Source: Nelumbo lutea (taxonomy: Eukaryota; Streptophyta; Magnoliopsida; Proteales; Nelumbonaceae). Taken from it: a DNA stretch of 64,000 nt. The position numbers and the translations under genes were made by a program. Each line of letters begins with the position of its first letter. Positions within the stretch are counted from its first letter, which is position 1. Below are positions 10,881 to 23,517 of the stretch, piece by piece. The stretch covers positions 56,223,759 through 56,287,758 of the forward strand of contig JAKGHH010000003.1 of NCBI GenBank assembly GCA_022828595.1, given 5' to 3'. The notes below the pieces were generated by a model. That model searched no databases, was not told where the DNA came from, and saw only the letters and a list, made by a program, of their open reading frames with translations.

Positions 10881-11795
10881 TCTTTTTTTTTTTTTTCTGA
10901 TCAGTACCAAGCAAAGATTTAATTAATGGGAGGAAAAGATACAAATTTGGGTAGCCTTGGCTACCCCATTACGAGATAGGCATTACAAGAAAGGCAAACC
11001 AATAAGTATGATCTTAATCATTATAATGGAGCCCAAAAACACTATCCCTGTTAACCCCTTACTTTGCTAGTTGATCTGCAAGACTATTAGCTGACCTTGG
11101 TACCCAATGGAAATCCACCTGCATGTTTCTTGACAGTCTTCTGACCTTTTTGATCTCATATTGAAAGTACCATGGGGCTTTTGCAGACTGTTTCAGCCAA
11201 CTGATGACTACTTTTGAATATCCTTCAACCATCAGTTTATTGACCCTATTTCGAAAGCTTTTTGTGTTCCAAATACGATAGGTCCATAGCATTCCATTCT
11301 GCTGTGTGATCTTAGACATAACTCACACAGCTTGCCAATCTCACATCAATCGTCCTCCCAAAATCTCACCCTGGACCCCTTGCCCACCTTGAATTTTGCT
11401 TGCCCACCTTGAATTTTGTAAATCCCACAAAAAAAAGTTTTAAATGCACAATCTCCATCCATACATACATCTTCAATGAAGTACACTTCTCTATGACCCC
11501 ACTAAAATCTGAGTAGCTGACCACTTCAAGTTACATGCTACCACTATTTTCCATAATGTCTCTCTTTCCAAACTAAACCTCCAAAGCTATTTTCTGGAAA
11601 GTGCTTGTTTATAATTCTAATTCTTCTTAAATCTTATCTCCCCACACTTTTTGGTCTACAAAGTACAAATCCAATTCCACTTCACTAAATGATATTTCTT
11701 CCTTCCCCAATTCCACCCCACATGAATAAATATCTGCATGGAACAAAGACTTCAGTTCTTTTTCTTACACATTTCATTTTGGGTGAACTTAGCAA
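10881..11795 (-). mobile_element. LINE fragment, antisense (RNase H end)
   Basis: Poly(T) at 10883-10896 marks the tail of a minus-strand LINE. RNase H residues NKLMVEGYSKVVISWLKQ and FHWVPRSANSLADQLAK lie at 11319-11059. Beyond about 11330 a VRFWED-like linker and degenerate RT-thumb sequence (near 11550-11700) can be followed, so the zf-RVT part between them was deleted. The 5' boundary is uncertain. Confidence 0.65.
11381..11420 (-). repeat. Small tandem repeat, 2 x 20 bp
   Basis: TGCCCACCTTGAATTTTG occurs at 11381 and again at 11401 with period 20. It lies inside the LINE fragment. Confidence 0.9.
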
Positions 11796-11997
11796 GGTTA
11801 TCTGTAGAGTGGTTTTGTAAGATGATGAACACTATTACATATTCTGCATTTTCAACTATTATCAAATGGCCCCTTAGTGTGTCCTAAGTCTTCATTGATA
11901 GAAGTGGGTGCCGAGGTGAACCTAATGTAAGAGATAATAGAGTAGATAACACATGCTAGTCTACCTTCTCTTGTACATTTGTATATTCTGTTTTATA

Positions 11998-13035
11998 CAA
12001 GGTTTAAAATGTCAATGTCGATGGAAATGTCACTTACCAAAATATAGGACATATGTTGGAAATGTCGAGGGGAAATATTGTAAAAATTAGAGACATTGTG
12101 GAAATATTATGAAATATGTGGAAATATGCAATGATATTTTGTAAAATGATAAAAGAAGCATTAATACATATTTCTAGACTATTATCTTATTCCCAACCAT
12201 TATATAAAGCTAAGAAACTAAGCTTAATAACAAATTAGTAAATGATGATTTACTGATTTATTGCATTTGATGTTTTTACAAGGTTATCTGATATTTTCTT
12301 TTCTTATTTTTTATTCTGATTTATTATAAATTCTAATATATTTTTTTCACACTAGTAAATAGAAATACATTTATTCTGATTTTTTAAATATTAAAGTTAT
12401 AATACATTGTGTTTTATTATAAATTTAATAAACTGATTCTCCTTTTTGTAGTATTAAGATTATGATAAATTTTGATTTCTTATAAAACTTAGTCAATTTA
12501 TTATGATTTTTAATACGAAGTTTATAATAAATTATGATTTAGTATAAAATTTAATAAATTTATTCTGATTTTTTATAGTAAATGTAGAATATGATTTATT
12601 GTAAAATTTAATAAACATTTTCTGATTTTAATAAATATTTTAAAAAATACTAACTAGTTAATATTTTATTAGTTGAAAAATATTTTATGTTTTATATCAT
12701 AAAGTAATTAATTTATTCTTTTGTTTTTATATTTTGTTAATTCTTTTTTGTAAATATTTTATTTGAAATATTAAATAAAAATTATTAATGGAATAATTTA
12801 TGTTAACATAATATACTAATATATTATATTATTAATGTATATTAGTCGACATCCTGTTGACATAATAGGAAAAACTGTCTTTTTTTTTGGTTATTTGGAC
12901 CGATTTGGTCGACATTTCCAAAATATAGGAAATGTCGACCAAAATAATGCAACTTTTATATTACTATCCATTTTCATGTCGGTGAGCCTTGACATCGACA
13001 TATGTCGGGCGACATTAGCGACATTTGAAACCATG
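11998..13035. mobile_element. hAT-like non-autonomous element (1,038 bp) with 8-bp target duplication
   Basis: Both flanks are GTTTTATA (11990-11997 and 13036-13043). The left end CAAGGTTTAAAATGTC matches the reverse complement of the right end, CATGGTTTCAAATGTC, at 14 of 16 positions. Eight-base target duplications and CA..GG ends are typical of hAT elements. The interior is very AT-rich and has no transposase. It also carries short GTCGACATTT words near both ends. Confidence 0.8.
12300..12640 (+). repeat. Diverged AT-rich tandem repeat, period about 60 bp
   Basis: TTTATTCTGATTTTTTA-like words recur near 12311, 12369, 12434, 12494, 12553 and 12614, each followed by TATAAAATTTAATAA-like sequence. 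This is an old minisatellite inside the hAT-like element. Confidence 0.6.
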
Positions 13036-13043
13036 GTTTTATA

Positions 13044-13629
13044 TCTTTAATAAATTTTTTGATTGTTACTGATAAAAGAAAATGAGTTCATTGATGGAAT
13101 TCATTACTCATGAAGAATAAAAAGAACCAATATGTTTAGATCTGGGTATTGTAGGGGTCAGGCTGGTTGGCTGAGTTGTGGATGTGTTTGGAAGTTGACT
13201 AGCTGCTGCTACCAATACAGATAACTGAAATCATCTTTGTGATATGTGCCATTAGACTTTTCCCTCCTTTTCTATTAATCTTGTATCTAGGTTTATGTTG
13301 AAATTCTTTTTCAGCATGTTGGCATTTTTATTTGGATCTTTCAGTCAACTATAAGTTTGATCACCACTTTGGCATTTGATGATTGGACTATTTATTACTG
13401 TCAGGCCTTTTTGTGGGATACTGGAAGTTGTGCGGTTGTGCCTAGATGTTAAGTTTATAAATGGAATATTATCAGAAACGTCTGTTATAACTAATTATGG
13501 ATTACAGTACATATATCTGATTTTTTATTTTATCATCAATGCATTGTTTTGTCTTGTGCAATTTTAAATGGCTTTCATTTGTGGCCATATTATTTCTCGT
13601 AGATCAAACTGTCTCACTCTTTTGTGCAG
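13044..13629 (+). other. PCS: PCS intron 3, 3' part
   Basis: Nothing recognised apart from the acceptor TTTTGTGCAG at its end. Confidence 0.6.
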
Positions 13630-13793
13630 ACTGGGAGTGGCCACTTTTCGCCTATTGGTGGTTATCATGCCGGAAGGGATATGGTTCTGATTCTAGATGT
13701 TGCACGTTTTAAGTATCCTCCACATTGGGTTCCACTTCCGATTCTTTGGGAAGCCATGAATACTGTTGATGAGACAACAGGACACTATAGAGG
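13630..13793 (+). CDS. PCS: Phytochelatin synthase, exon 4 (catalytic His and Asp)
   Basis: It encodes 54 residues plus two bases of a Gly codon, starting [12 protein letters not shown] and containing [17 protein letters not shown]. By alignment with Arabidopsis PCS1, the His in GHFSP (codon 13642-13644) is His162 and the Asp in LDVARF (13696-13698) is Asp180 of the Cys-His-Asp triad. Both are intact. The acceptor is GTGCAG. The donor that keeps the frame with exon 5 is GG|GTGCTC, a poor match to GTAAGT. Reading past the donor meets TGA at 13810-13812. Exons 3 and 5 are 5.8 and 10.4 kb away. Confidence 0.95.
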
Positions 13794-14089
13794 GTGCTCT
13801 CCTTGTAACTGAATCTCAGTATTTTATCAGATCAGATATACTATTGTGCCTACCGGAAATTATCTACTGTACACGGGCAATATTATATTTCCTATTGACA
13901 ACCTAGTGATGCCTTTTTTTTGTAAGTAATGAACATTAATCTTCACACATATACGACCATAGAAAGTAAAAAAAATAGAGGTTTGACAGTTGACAATTAA
14001 AACTAGTGCTTTTAGTACTAGATCACTACCATGCCAATAAACATCACCTTTTTGCTCAACAATTTCAAGCATTGCTTTTCTTGTTTAGT
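13794..14089 (+). other. PCS: PCS intron 4, 5' end
   Basis: Nothing recognised. Confidence 0.55.
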
Positions 14090-15440
14090 ATGTTGTACCT
14101 TAGGAGGGTATTTTTGTCCAATTGGTTCTATAAAAAGTAGCTATGGACTGAGAGCCATATGCTTTTTTGAACTTTCCTCCTCCTTACCTTCTCTTCCTTT
14201 CTCACTTTCTCAATCCTACAGTTTGGTATTAGAGGAGGATTATTCTTCTACTGTTGCTGATTGAGTGAATGGAAGAACCTACTGACATCAGCAGGTCATA
14301 GAATGGTATTAGCAGGCATATGGTCTTGTGGTCAGGTTGCTAGTTTTGATGAAAAGCCCTAGATTCTCCTGGTGTGTTAATTTAAGGAGTAGCAGATTTC
14401 AATTGATTTGATATTTGGAAAAGTTCAGTTTTGAGGTTTTGATAAGTCAGATTGGTGCTTGATCTGTGTAAGCTTTGAGTCCTTGGAGCTTGAAATTTCT
14501 GGTTTATCTGCCTTTTATACAAGCATAGGAGCAAGTTTCATATAGTTTGGAGTTGTTTTTAGTGCTTGGAAAGTAACAACTTCTTATAGGTCATCCTTTT
14601 TTTGTTTTATTTCTGGTGGTGCTGATCTGGTAGTTGAGGTTCTGGTATTCCATGGTCTCTATGTTGGCCTGAGATAATGTTCTTTGGATGTTTGCATTGG
14701 TCCTATTTTGTTGCTTATCTGTTAATATGGGTTCAACCTATTATTTGCCTCCTCTAGACTTTATATAGGTCTACAGTTTGAGAGAATTCTGATGTTAAGT
14801 TGCCTTTTGTCAGTGGGTGGATACTTGCTGATTTTTGTTTATCGCTGAATAGAGTAAGGGGCAGGTCTGGACTCTGGAACTTTCAATGGGCTACAGTAGC
14901 AGGCTTAATATCCAGATTATTTTAGTTTAGCTTAATGACAATATTTCTTTTGTAATGGTCTCAATCAACTGGGTTTTATGTGGGTGGTAGATCAAAAGCT
15001 AGGTTGCCTCACTGGAAAGGAGAACCGACCTAAGTTAGAAGAATTATATTCTAAATGGGAACAATAAACTTTAATGGTGAGGTGATATTATGGTTAATTT
15101 GTTTTTATGCAGCCATAAATTGCTAGGAGTTATATATTTCTTCTCTATAATGAAGGAGGTTTAGGATAGGATGGCTGAAGCCTACTCCCAAGTGCAAAAC
15201 ATCGTGAGGGGTCTATCAGTCAAGAAGGGAAGTTAGTAATATATGGCAGGTGGAGTCCGTATCCCTGTTATTGCTTTCTCCATAGGCTTTGTGGGAGGAA
15301 ATTGATCACTATGAGGTGATGGGGTGGACAGACGTTAATGATTCCCAAGTAATATAAGAATCCAGCTGAGAAGAATCAGGTGTTTGGATACCTTATTGGT
15401 CTAAATTTTGAGTGTAATTTTACATGACATCATATTTGAG
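14090..15440 (+). mobile_element. Decayed copia fragment (LTR end, leader, gag)
   Basis: TATAAAAAG near 14131 and a pyrimidine-rich stretch ending TCCTACA resemble the end of a copia LTR. TGGTATTAGAGG at 14224-14235 resembles the primer-binding site TGGTATCAGAGC. After a long leader, 15160-15430 contains gag-like words in several frames: YSQVQNIVRGL, LWEEIDHYEVM and NQVFGYLIGLNFE, which match the conserved 'W.E.D.Y' and 'VF.FL.GLN' gag motifs. Protease, pol and the 3' LTR are absent. Confidence 0.5.
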
Positions 15441-15473
15441 TCATTTGGTTACTAGTCTTCCTCTGACATTCTC

Positions 15474-15773
15474 CTTTTTTTTTTGATAAGTAAAAATTCT
15501 AATATTTCATTAAATCAGTAAAGATATTTAACTGTTACAAGCTTCCCTGATGAGGCACAAGATGCAGCATCACTAATAAAGAAAAAACAGCACAAGAATT
15601 ACAATTGATCCCTAGTTACCCCTTGTTTATACAATGAATCAGCCATAGCATTAGCTTCCCACCCAGACATTGTTTAATCAAGCTCATCTGCTGTGTTAAC
15701 CATCTGAATTTCTTAATTTCGTCTTGATAGCACCACATCACTGAATCTGGGTCTTTTAGCCAGCCCACCACCA
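15474..15773 (-). mobile_element. 300-bp 5'-truncated LINE, antisense
   Basis: Poly(T) starts at 15474 and is followed by antisense RNase H sequence (EVVVGWLKDPDSVMWCYQDEIKKF). The flanks CCTCTGACATTCTC (15460-15473) and CCTCTGGCATATTCTC (15774-15789) look like a slightly diverged target duplication. Only the last 300 bp of a LINE was inserted. Confidence 0.7.
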
Positions 15774-15789
15774 CCTCTGGCATATTCTC

Positions 15790-16640
15790 TTATTCAAGGT
15801 GAAAAAAGTAGGATGTTAATGATGCTTCAAACTCTGGATATAAGACAGTGTTATATGATAGGATGTATTAACAAACATGCAACCATATTAATAACATGTA
15901 TCCTTATGTGTGTGTATGTGTGTTTTGTTCTCCGGAAATCACCTTATCACCTGGGAAGCAGGGCATCTGCCTAGTCACTTAGATGGGGCCTATTTTGATC
16001 CAAGTCATGATGTTTAGGCTAGGTGTCCCCACTAAGCTCATTTTGTCGCCTAGGTGTCACTATGATTGGAAGTGGTTGTGAGGCTAATGGAAGCTACGTT
16101 CTAGACAATCCACTTGAGAAGTCTGTAGCATTTCACTCTAGTAGTCTAAGTGTTTCTTTAAATTTGATTGGAAGTGGTCTTGGTTATCATTTGCTTCCTG
16201 CCATCTTTTTTGTAACCCATTTGGGGACTCTTCTGTATTATGATATTTCATTGAGTTCTTTTTTGATGAGTGACATTTCATTCAATTATGAAGGCATGTT
16301 TAGCACTTTACCCTTATTCTGTCCTCTTTCAAGGTTAAAAATTGTAAATACATGGGAAGAATATATTCAAATAGGGTTGATGAAACTTCTTTTCTGCAAA
16401 ACATACCATATTTCTGTGATGTTGTGGGACAATGTGGCAAATCCTTATTGGCCATCAGATAGAGGAACATGTGTTAACTTCTCCAGTCAACATCACACTA
16501 GATGCATTGGGGTTTTCATTGACTAAGTTCATGTTTTTTGTTCCAAAAGTTGTTCGGATAACAGCTTTTTTTTAGGAACCTGGTAGGTTCTTTGAACTTA
16601 AAATGTTTGCCCATGAATAACAGATGGAGAAAGAAATCAA
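15790..16640 (+). other. PCS: PCS intron 4, unassigned stretch
   Basis: An open frame of 167 codons is at 16023-16526, but its sequence resembles no family I know and its composition looks non-coding. Words such as CGCCTAGGTG near 15960-16055 resemble the ends of a common plant MITE family, but no complete element could be drawn. Confidence 0.4.
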
Positions 16641-16644
16641 ATAC

Positions 16645-18126
16645 GGCACTTTTTGGCCCTTAAAAATATCAAAAGTTCTTGGGGCTGCCACTAGGTGCCA
16701 AATGTACATCCAAAGCCATCTGGAATCCAATCTTAGAGAGGATGGATTAAAAACTGGCCTCTTGGAAAGCAAGGTATCTCTCAAAAGGTGGGAACACGAC
16801 TCTTATTAAAAGTGTTTTAGCAAGCCTGCCAACTTATTTTATGGCTCTCTTTCCTATACCCTCGGAGGTATTGGAAAAGTTGGAAAAAATGAGAGATTTT
16901 CTTTGGCTGGGTTGGAAAGACTCTCACAAGTATCACCTTGTGAATTGGGGGGCAGATCTGCAAACCCCAATCACAAGGGGGTCTAAGGATAAGGAAATTA
17001 AAGTCCTTTAACCTAGCCTTATTAGGTAGTTGGTATTGGAGGTTTGTTACTGAGCCAGATAACCTATGAAGGAAGGTAATAACTGAGAAATATGGGCTAG
17101 ACAATAATGGTTGGGACAGTGGTTCTTCTCCCCCTTCGACATATGGGTGCAGCTTGTGGAAAGGAATTTGTAGGGCTTCCACCCTTTTCAGAAGTTGCAT
17201 CAAATTTAAAATAGGATATAGCAGAAGGATCAGATTCTGGTTAGATCCTTGGACAGGGGAGAGCACTCTCAAGGAGTAGTTCCCTACTCTGTTCAATTTG
17301 GCAAGTGATAAAGAGGTGCTGGTAGCTGACTCTTTTGTGCGGAGGGATAATAGCATTTGCTGGACTCCTTTTAGAAGGAATGTTAATGATTGGGGAGATT
17401 CATCAGGTAGGAAATCTTTTAGCTCTCCTCCAAAAGTAGGTTTTAAATTTACAAACTCAGGATACAAGAGTGTGGAAGTGGAACAAGTCAGTAGAATTCC
17501 TGGTCAAATCCTTTTACAGCTTTTTAGGAGAGAATGGAGCCCCTTTTCCTAGCTGGGCCATTTGGGGGACAGTGGCACCCTCAAAAGTCAAGTTTTTTGT
17601 CTGGGTTGCAGCTTTAGAGAAATTCCTTCAAAAGATATGTTGCTGAAAAGAGGCTTTAACTGTAATGACCTGAGATGCAGCCTTTGAAGTGTTGAGATGG
17701 AATCAGTTAATCATCTGTTTTTACACTGCAAGTTTGGCCCCAAAATTTGGGGCTACTTTTTGAAGACCTTGAAGTTAAGTTGGTGCATGCTTGCCTTAAT
17801 GAAAGTTTGCTTGGAGGCATGGCACATACCCCGGATGAAAAAGAAAGGAAGAGTCTGCTAGTCCTCCATTCATTTGGCATTTCTTTGGGCTGTGTGGCTG
17901 GAAAGGAACAGTAGGATTTTTTATCACAAAGCCTTCTCTGAAGCCAACGTCATCAATATGGCAACAGGGTTTGTTAGGAGTTGGTTGTCTATTCATACAG
18001 ATTTTAAAGATGATACATCTGATTGTACTTTTTTGAGGATGACCTTTTTTTGAGGTCCTTCTCGATAGTTTTTTTTGCAAAGCTTCTCATTGTACAAAGG
18101 ACCTTGTGATTAAATCAACTACACTT
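16645..18126 (+). mobile_element. 5'-truncated LINE, sense, split by a second LINE
   Basis: Plus-strand sequence reads from the RT thumb (LGAKCTS-like, then LASWKARYLSKGG and LPTYFMALFPIP) through the linker to a decayed zf-RVT domain (VNHLFLHCKFGPKIWGYF near 17710-17760). Frameshifts and stops are common. Its 3' end continues at 23666-23690 (TTTGATAAATAAAAA), after the LINE inserted at 18127. It is therefore older than that one. Lineage resembles the LINE at 27041. Confidence 0.75.
18112..18126 (+). repeat. 15-bp target duplication of the full-length LINE
   Basis: AAATCAACTACACTT occurs at 18112-18126 and again at 23651-23665, directly after the poly(A) tail. It fixes both ends of the inserted LINE, though the leading A's could belong to the tail. 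Confidence 0.93.
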
Positions 18127-18945
18127 CAGCATATTTTCCTAACCCTTTCTGGTCTTCTAGATTTGGGGGGCCCAGAATTTTAAAAATTGTGCTGGCTAAA
18201 CCGGGGGTGGTGGGTACTAGGCTTTCTAAAGGAGGCCCATATGAAAGATCAGGGGCGGAAGTCTTCAATGGGCCGCAAACTTCAAGCCCATATAAGGTGG
18301 GTCAGGTGGACACAAGGAGACCATTTCAGGGGCCCAACCTAAAAAGAGATTTTTAAAGAGGCACGTGACTAAGGGTGTGCCTTCGATAGATGATTATTAC
18401 CATCTATCTTCTTCCTCTTTGAGTTCAACAGACTGAGTAGTAGGAAGTTTGACCTCTACGCATGTTGGAGGTTAAAAAAAGTGGATTGCGACGACAAGAT
18501 TAAAAGAACCGTCACCAGAAAAGCGTAACCCAAGATGTGTTAGACGAAGTGATCTAGAGGAAAGAAGGAAGGACTTCTCTGAGAATGAAGACTTTAGCGA
18601 TTCAGAATTAGACGATTCTGTGAGCCTGGGTAGCATCGACCTATGCAGATCGAAGGACATCACTGGGGAAGACAACTTCGGAACGGAAGTATTATTTCAG
18701 GAGGAGGAGGGAGCTGGTTCTCAAAGTTGAGGGAGACCTGAAGTTTACGATGGAACGACAGAAGGCTACTACGGCTGGGACTCACGTTATGTCTATACTT
18801 GCAAGGGAGATCAGCCCTTTATCCCAGGAAGAACAGTTTTTTGGTTTGGAAAGGAAAGACTACCGGAATGGTCTGTAATGTATCTCTTGAAGCCAGACAG
18901 CAGTGGAAGGTGACAAGGTGTTGATCTCCTACGAAAAACCTCCTA

Positions 18946-19419
18946 TTGCAGATCAGACCACAGGAAACAGGATTAGACTTGCTTCCCTATGCTGGTCCCT
19001 CTCCCTTGGAAGATGATCACCTGGCCCCCAACAACGTAGGTACTTTTGTTCATTCGGTTTTAGTTACTGATGCTCTTCCTGTGGTTGAAACAGATACTCC
19101 AGCGTCCCGAGAGGAATTATTAGGAGGGGAGGAAGCGTTAGAAAGAATATGTGAGCAGATCTGTGCATTATTGGAGGAATGTAAAGCAAAGGAGGAGGGA
19201 TTAGATGGCGGGGAACATGAAGCAAATCCTCAAAACAAGGAGTGTTACAGAAGCTCTAGGTTGGGGGGGAGGTGGGTGAAGTCAGTGGGTCAGCTAAAAA
19301 GACAGGGGGATGTGCAAAGGAAAAAGAAAAAGAGATCAGAAGTGGAGAGGCTAATCTCAGATATAGAGGGTGATATCGAGTTTAGTGGAAGGGGAGAGAG
19401 AAGGAAGGGTTCTTTGTGA
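18946..19419 (+). pseudogene. LINE ORF1 C-terminal remnant
   Basis: A 157-codon frame is highly charged: acidic in the middle (LLGGEEALERICEQICALLEE) and basic near the end (RQGDVQRKKKKRSEVERL). It lies directly upstream of ORF2, where ORF1 of plant L1 elements lies. Coding-like sequence may continue upstream to about 18470 in other frames. I cannot show the zinc-knuckle or RNA-binding part, so the call rests mainly on position. Confidence 0.5.
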
Positions 19420-19462
19420 GATGGAACCGGGTTAGTAAGGGGTGTCAGGAAGGAGTCTTACA

Positions 19463-22400
19463 ATGAAAATCATTAGTTGGAATGTGAGAGGGTTAGGGAG
19501 TGCAAGAAAAAGAAGGGAAATTAAAGACTTGCTGAGAAGAGAGAAACCTGATATAGTCATGTTACAGGAAACCAAGTTGGCAGATTTTGATAGAAGATGG
19601 GTCAGAAGTGTGTGGAAATAAAGAGGAGTTTCCTGGACTTTAGCTCCTTCTTGGGGAGCCTCGGGAGGGATAGTTACCTTGTGAAGGGTGGATGTTGTAT
19701 AATCAGTGGAAGAACTTATAGGGAGATTCTCTGTGTCTTTAAAATTCAGAAATGTAGAAGACGGATTCACTTGGGTGTTAACTAATGTCTACTGGTCAAA
19801 TAGTTATAGAGAAAGGAAGGAAATGTGGGAGGAGTTGTATGGAATACAAGGCTTGTGGGATGGCCCGTGGTGCTTGGGGGGGATTCCAATGTAATCAGGT
19901 TTTGTAATAAATCAAATAATCCCCAAAGAACGATTACTACAAGCATGAGAAATTTCAGTTACTTAATTAACACCTATGGTCTAAAGGAATTACCCCTTCT
20001 ACAAGCTAATTTTACATGGTCTAATTTCCAAGAAAACCCCCTGTGCTCCAAACTTGATAAGTTCCTTTTTATTGTAGAGTGGGAGGATCATTGGAGGAAT
20101 TTGGTGGCTAGAACTCTTCCTAGAGTTACGTTTGATCACTGCCCTATCCTTTTAGGTCAAGAAACTCTAGGCTTTGGACCACAACCCTTTAAATTTGAGA
20201 ATATGTGGCTGACTCATTCGGACTTTGAACAATTGGTGGGTGAATGGTGGAATGAAGACTTGAGAGGGGTTAAGTGGAATCGGGAGCATTTTGGAAGGAT
20301 AGAGGATCAAAAGAATAATTTGTTGTCTAGGATTGATGATCTAGATTCCAAAGAATCCCAACGAATCATGTATGAGCAAGAAAGGAATTTGAGAAGAATC
20401 TTAAAAAAGGAATTGGAAGAAGTTCTTCTTAGAGAGGAGATTTCCTGGAGGCAAAAGTCAAGACATAAATGGATCAAAGAAGGGGACGGCAATACAGAAT
20501 TTTTCCATGCGTTGGCTAATGGGAGGAGAAGAAAAAACTGTATGGCCAAATTAGAAGTGGATGGAGAGGAAGTAACAAACCAAGATGAGATAGCCAAAGT
20601 GTTGGTGGATCACTTTAAATCAATTGTAGGGAAGCCATTGAATAATAGACTAAGGCTGGAAGGTCTAGATTGGCCCAGGCTGTCTGAAGAGCAAGCAATC
20701 TGGTTAGAGAGAAGTTTTGAAGAAGAGGAAATTAGGCAAGCAGTGTTTTCAATGGACAGATCCAAAGCTCCTGGGCCAGATGGCTTCACCATGGCTTTTT
20801 ATTAGGACTGTTGGAATTTGGTAAGAGAAGACCTTTGTGCTGTGTTTAAGGAATTTGAGGACAATAACAAATTAAGTCCTGGATTTAATGCTACTTTCAT
20901 AGCTCTAATCCCTAAGAAGAAAGAAGTAAAAAATCCTAAAGATTTTAGGCCAATCAGCTTGGTGACCAGCACTTACAAAATCCTGGCTAAAGTGCTATCT
21001 TTGAGGATTAAAGTAGTGCTACCCTCCATCATTAGTCAAGCCCAAGGAGCATTTGTGCAAGGGAGACAAATAACAAATCAGATCCTAATAGCTAATGAGT
21101 GTGTGGAGGATATGAGAAAGTCTGGAAATCAAGGTTTTGTTTGTAAGCTGGATTTAGAAAAAGGCCTATGATTTTGTGAATTGGAGTTTTTTATTAGAGG
21201 TCCTAGGGTGTTGTGGAGTTAGATGGTGTAATTGGATAAAGGGCTGCATAAGTTCTTGCCATTTTCCGGTCTTGGTTAATGGGGTAGTCAAGGATTTTTT
21301 CCCATCTTTTAGAGGATTAAGGCAAGGTGACCCCCTTTCCCCTTTCCTTTTCACCCTAGTCGCAGATGTTTTCAACGGTTTGATCTCTAAGGCAGACATG
21401 GAAGGAGTAGTGAGGGGTTGGAAGATATGAAGGAACAGAATCAAGGTGACCCACTTACAGTTTGCTGATGACCTAATAATCTTTTGTGAAGGGGGTGATG
21501 ATAGGAGAATAGTAAGGAACCTTAAGTCTCTGATAAAGTACTTTGAGAGAGTATCAAATCTGAAAATAAACATGGATAAGAGTTGCGTGGTGGGTGTGAA
21601 TTTGGATGAGAGGGCTATTGAGTCTGTGGCTAAGTTTCTAGGTTGTCCCATTTCCTCTTGGCTCTTACAATATTTAGGTCTACCACTTGGAGCCAACCCT
21701 AAGGAGAGCACCTTTTGGGCCCCGGTTTTGGAAAAGTTTGAGAAAAGGTTAGCTTCGTGGAAAAGGAACTATATTTCTTTAGGGGGTAGAGTAACTTTAC
21801 TGAAAGCTTCCTTAGCAAATCTACTGATATATTACTTCTCTATGTTCGAGTTTCCTGTTAGGGAGGCCAAGAAGTTGGAGAGATTAATGAGAAATTTTCT
21901 TTGGGAGCCAGGGGAGGAAAAAAAGGGTCATCTAATAAACTGGGAAATAGTGTGTAGAAGGAAAGAGGAGGGTGGGCTGGGACTAGGGAACTTAGTTTTG
22001 AAGAATAAAGCTCTCTTAGGTAAATGGTTGTGGAGGTGGCCCTTAGAACAGGAGAGGCTGTGGCATGAGGTTATAGATAGTATACATGGCAGTTCGGGAA
22101 ATGGATGGGATGCTGGTGTATCGCGTCAAGCCACGTTGGCAACTCCTTCGGAAGCAATTCAGAGTATCCTCCCGTTTTTCCTCCACTTTATCAGGTATGA
22201 TGTCAATTCTGGTACTTCTGTTTTATTTTGGGAAGACATCTGGGTGGGCAATTCTGCCCTTAAGGATAGTTTCCCTTCTCTTTATTCCCTTGCTACAAGA
22301 ATAAAGCAATCTCACACTTTCTTCCAACATCTCTTTCTCCTTCCTCTCTGAATTGGGACTTTGGGTTTCGTAGGGGCTTGAGGGATCATGAACTCTCTTG

Positions 22401-23517
22401 TGTTTCAGACCTTTTGTCACTACTTGAAAGTTTTTTTCTGGACCCTCTCAGATCTGATGTGAGACTTTGGTCCCCTAATCCAAAAGGTTATTTCACGTGT
22501 GTGTCCTTCTTTATGTCCCTTTGCTCTTCCTTGGGACAATTGGGTTTTCCAGCTAAGGAGATCTGGTCTAGACCTGTACCTCCTAAAATCATTATTTTCT
22601 GCTGGGAGGTGTTCTATAGGAAAATCAACACTTCAGACTTATTGCAGAAGAGAAGGCCTTCCATGTGTTTGTCTCCTAACTGGTGTGTACTTTGCAGGGC
22701 TAATGGTGAGGATTGCTGTCACTTTTAACTTCTTTTTCTGATGCTATTTGGGGTTGGATCTTTGCCTTGTTTGGGTGTAGGTGGAATTTGACTACAACTG
22801 TAGATCATCTCTTTGACCCTTCCTTCTTTGTGTGGCCCACAAAAAATGGTAAAACAATGTGGAGGTGCATTAGAGCTTCTGCTCTGTTGACAATTTGGGA
22901 AGAAAGAAATGTGAGGATTTTCCAAGAGAATGAGAGAAATATTCAGACTGTAAAGGATTGTATTTTGACTAGGGCAATCCATTGGGTGAGGTCATTGGAT
23001 TCCTTTAAAATATACTCCTTTGATGACATTTGGAGGAATTGGATAGTTGTGGCTAGTAGCAGTACTAGGAAGAACAGGGTACCAGCTGTGTGGGTGCCTC
23101 CTTCTGAAGGCTGGACAAAGCTGAATTTTGATGGTAGCAGCCAAGGAAATCCAGGTCCTTCAGGGATAGGAGGAGTGCTGAGAGATAAAGACAGCAATAT
23201 CTTAGCTTTATTCTCAGGCTCCTTGGGTATAGGAGACTATTAGAGCTGAGCTTCTAGTGGCGGTACAAGGTATTCAGATTGCAGATCAGTTAGGAGTTCA
23301 GAATTTGCTTATTGAAGGAGACTCCAAAGTTGTGAGTTGGTTAAAAAATCCAAATTCAGTTATTTGGTACTACAGGGACATTATGAGGAAAGTTAATTGG
23401 TTTTCAAGGAACATGACTGTTAATTCTCAGTGGGTGGGTAGAACAGCTAATACCATAGCGGATGGGTTAGCTAAGAAAAAAGGGAACATTTATTCTGGGC
23501 AGCTCTGTAAACTTTAA
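19463..23517 (+). pseudogene. LINE ORF2: endonuclease, reverse transcriptase, zf-RVT, RNase H; broken
   Basis: The ATG at 19463 opens with the endonuclease start MKIISWNVRGLGS and has LQETK. Stops near 19616 and 19686 and a shift at a G run near 19875 break the endonuclease; TFDHCPILL is near 20130. RT motifs follow: PGPDGF (20770), AYDFVNW (21170, reached by a shift in an A run), RQGDPLSPFLF (21320) and the catalytic FADD (21461-21472). TAG at 20803 sits where YQDCW has Gln, and TGA at 21428 interrupts another conserved stretch. The zf-RVT Cys/His cluster is near 22680 and RNase H (NFDGSSQGNPG, EGDSKVV, ADGLAKK) at 23130-23480, with two more frameshifts. Confidence 0.9.

Noticed and set aside
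16023..16526. 167-codon open frame in intron 4, as a gene
   Set aside because: No family resemblance, odd composition (Ser/Leu/Phe-rich), partly MITE-like sequence, and it lies inside a PCS intron without other gene signals.
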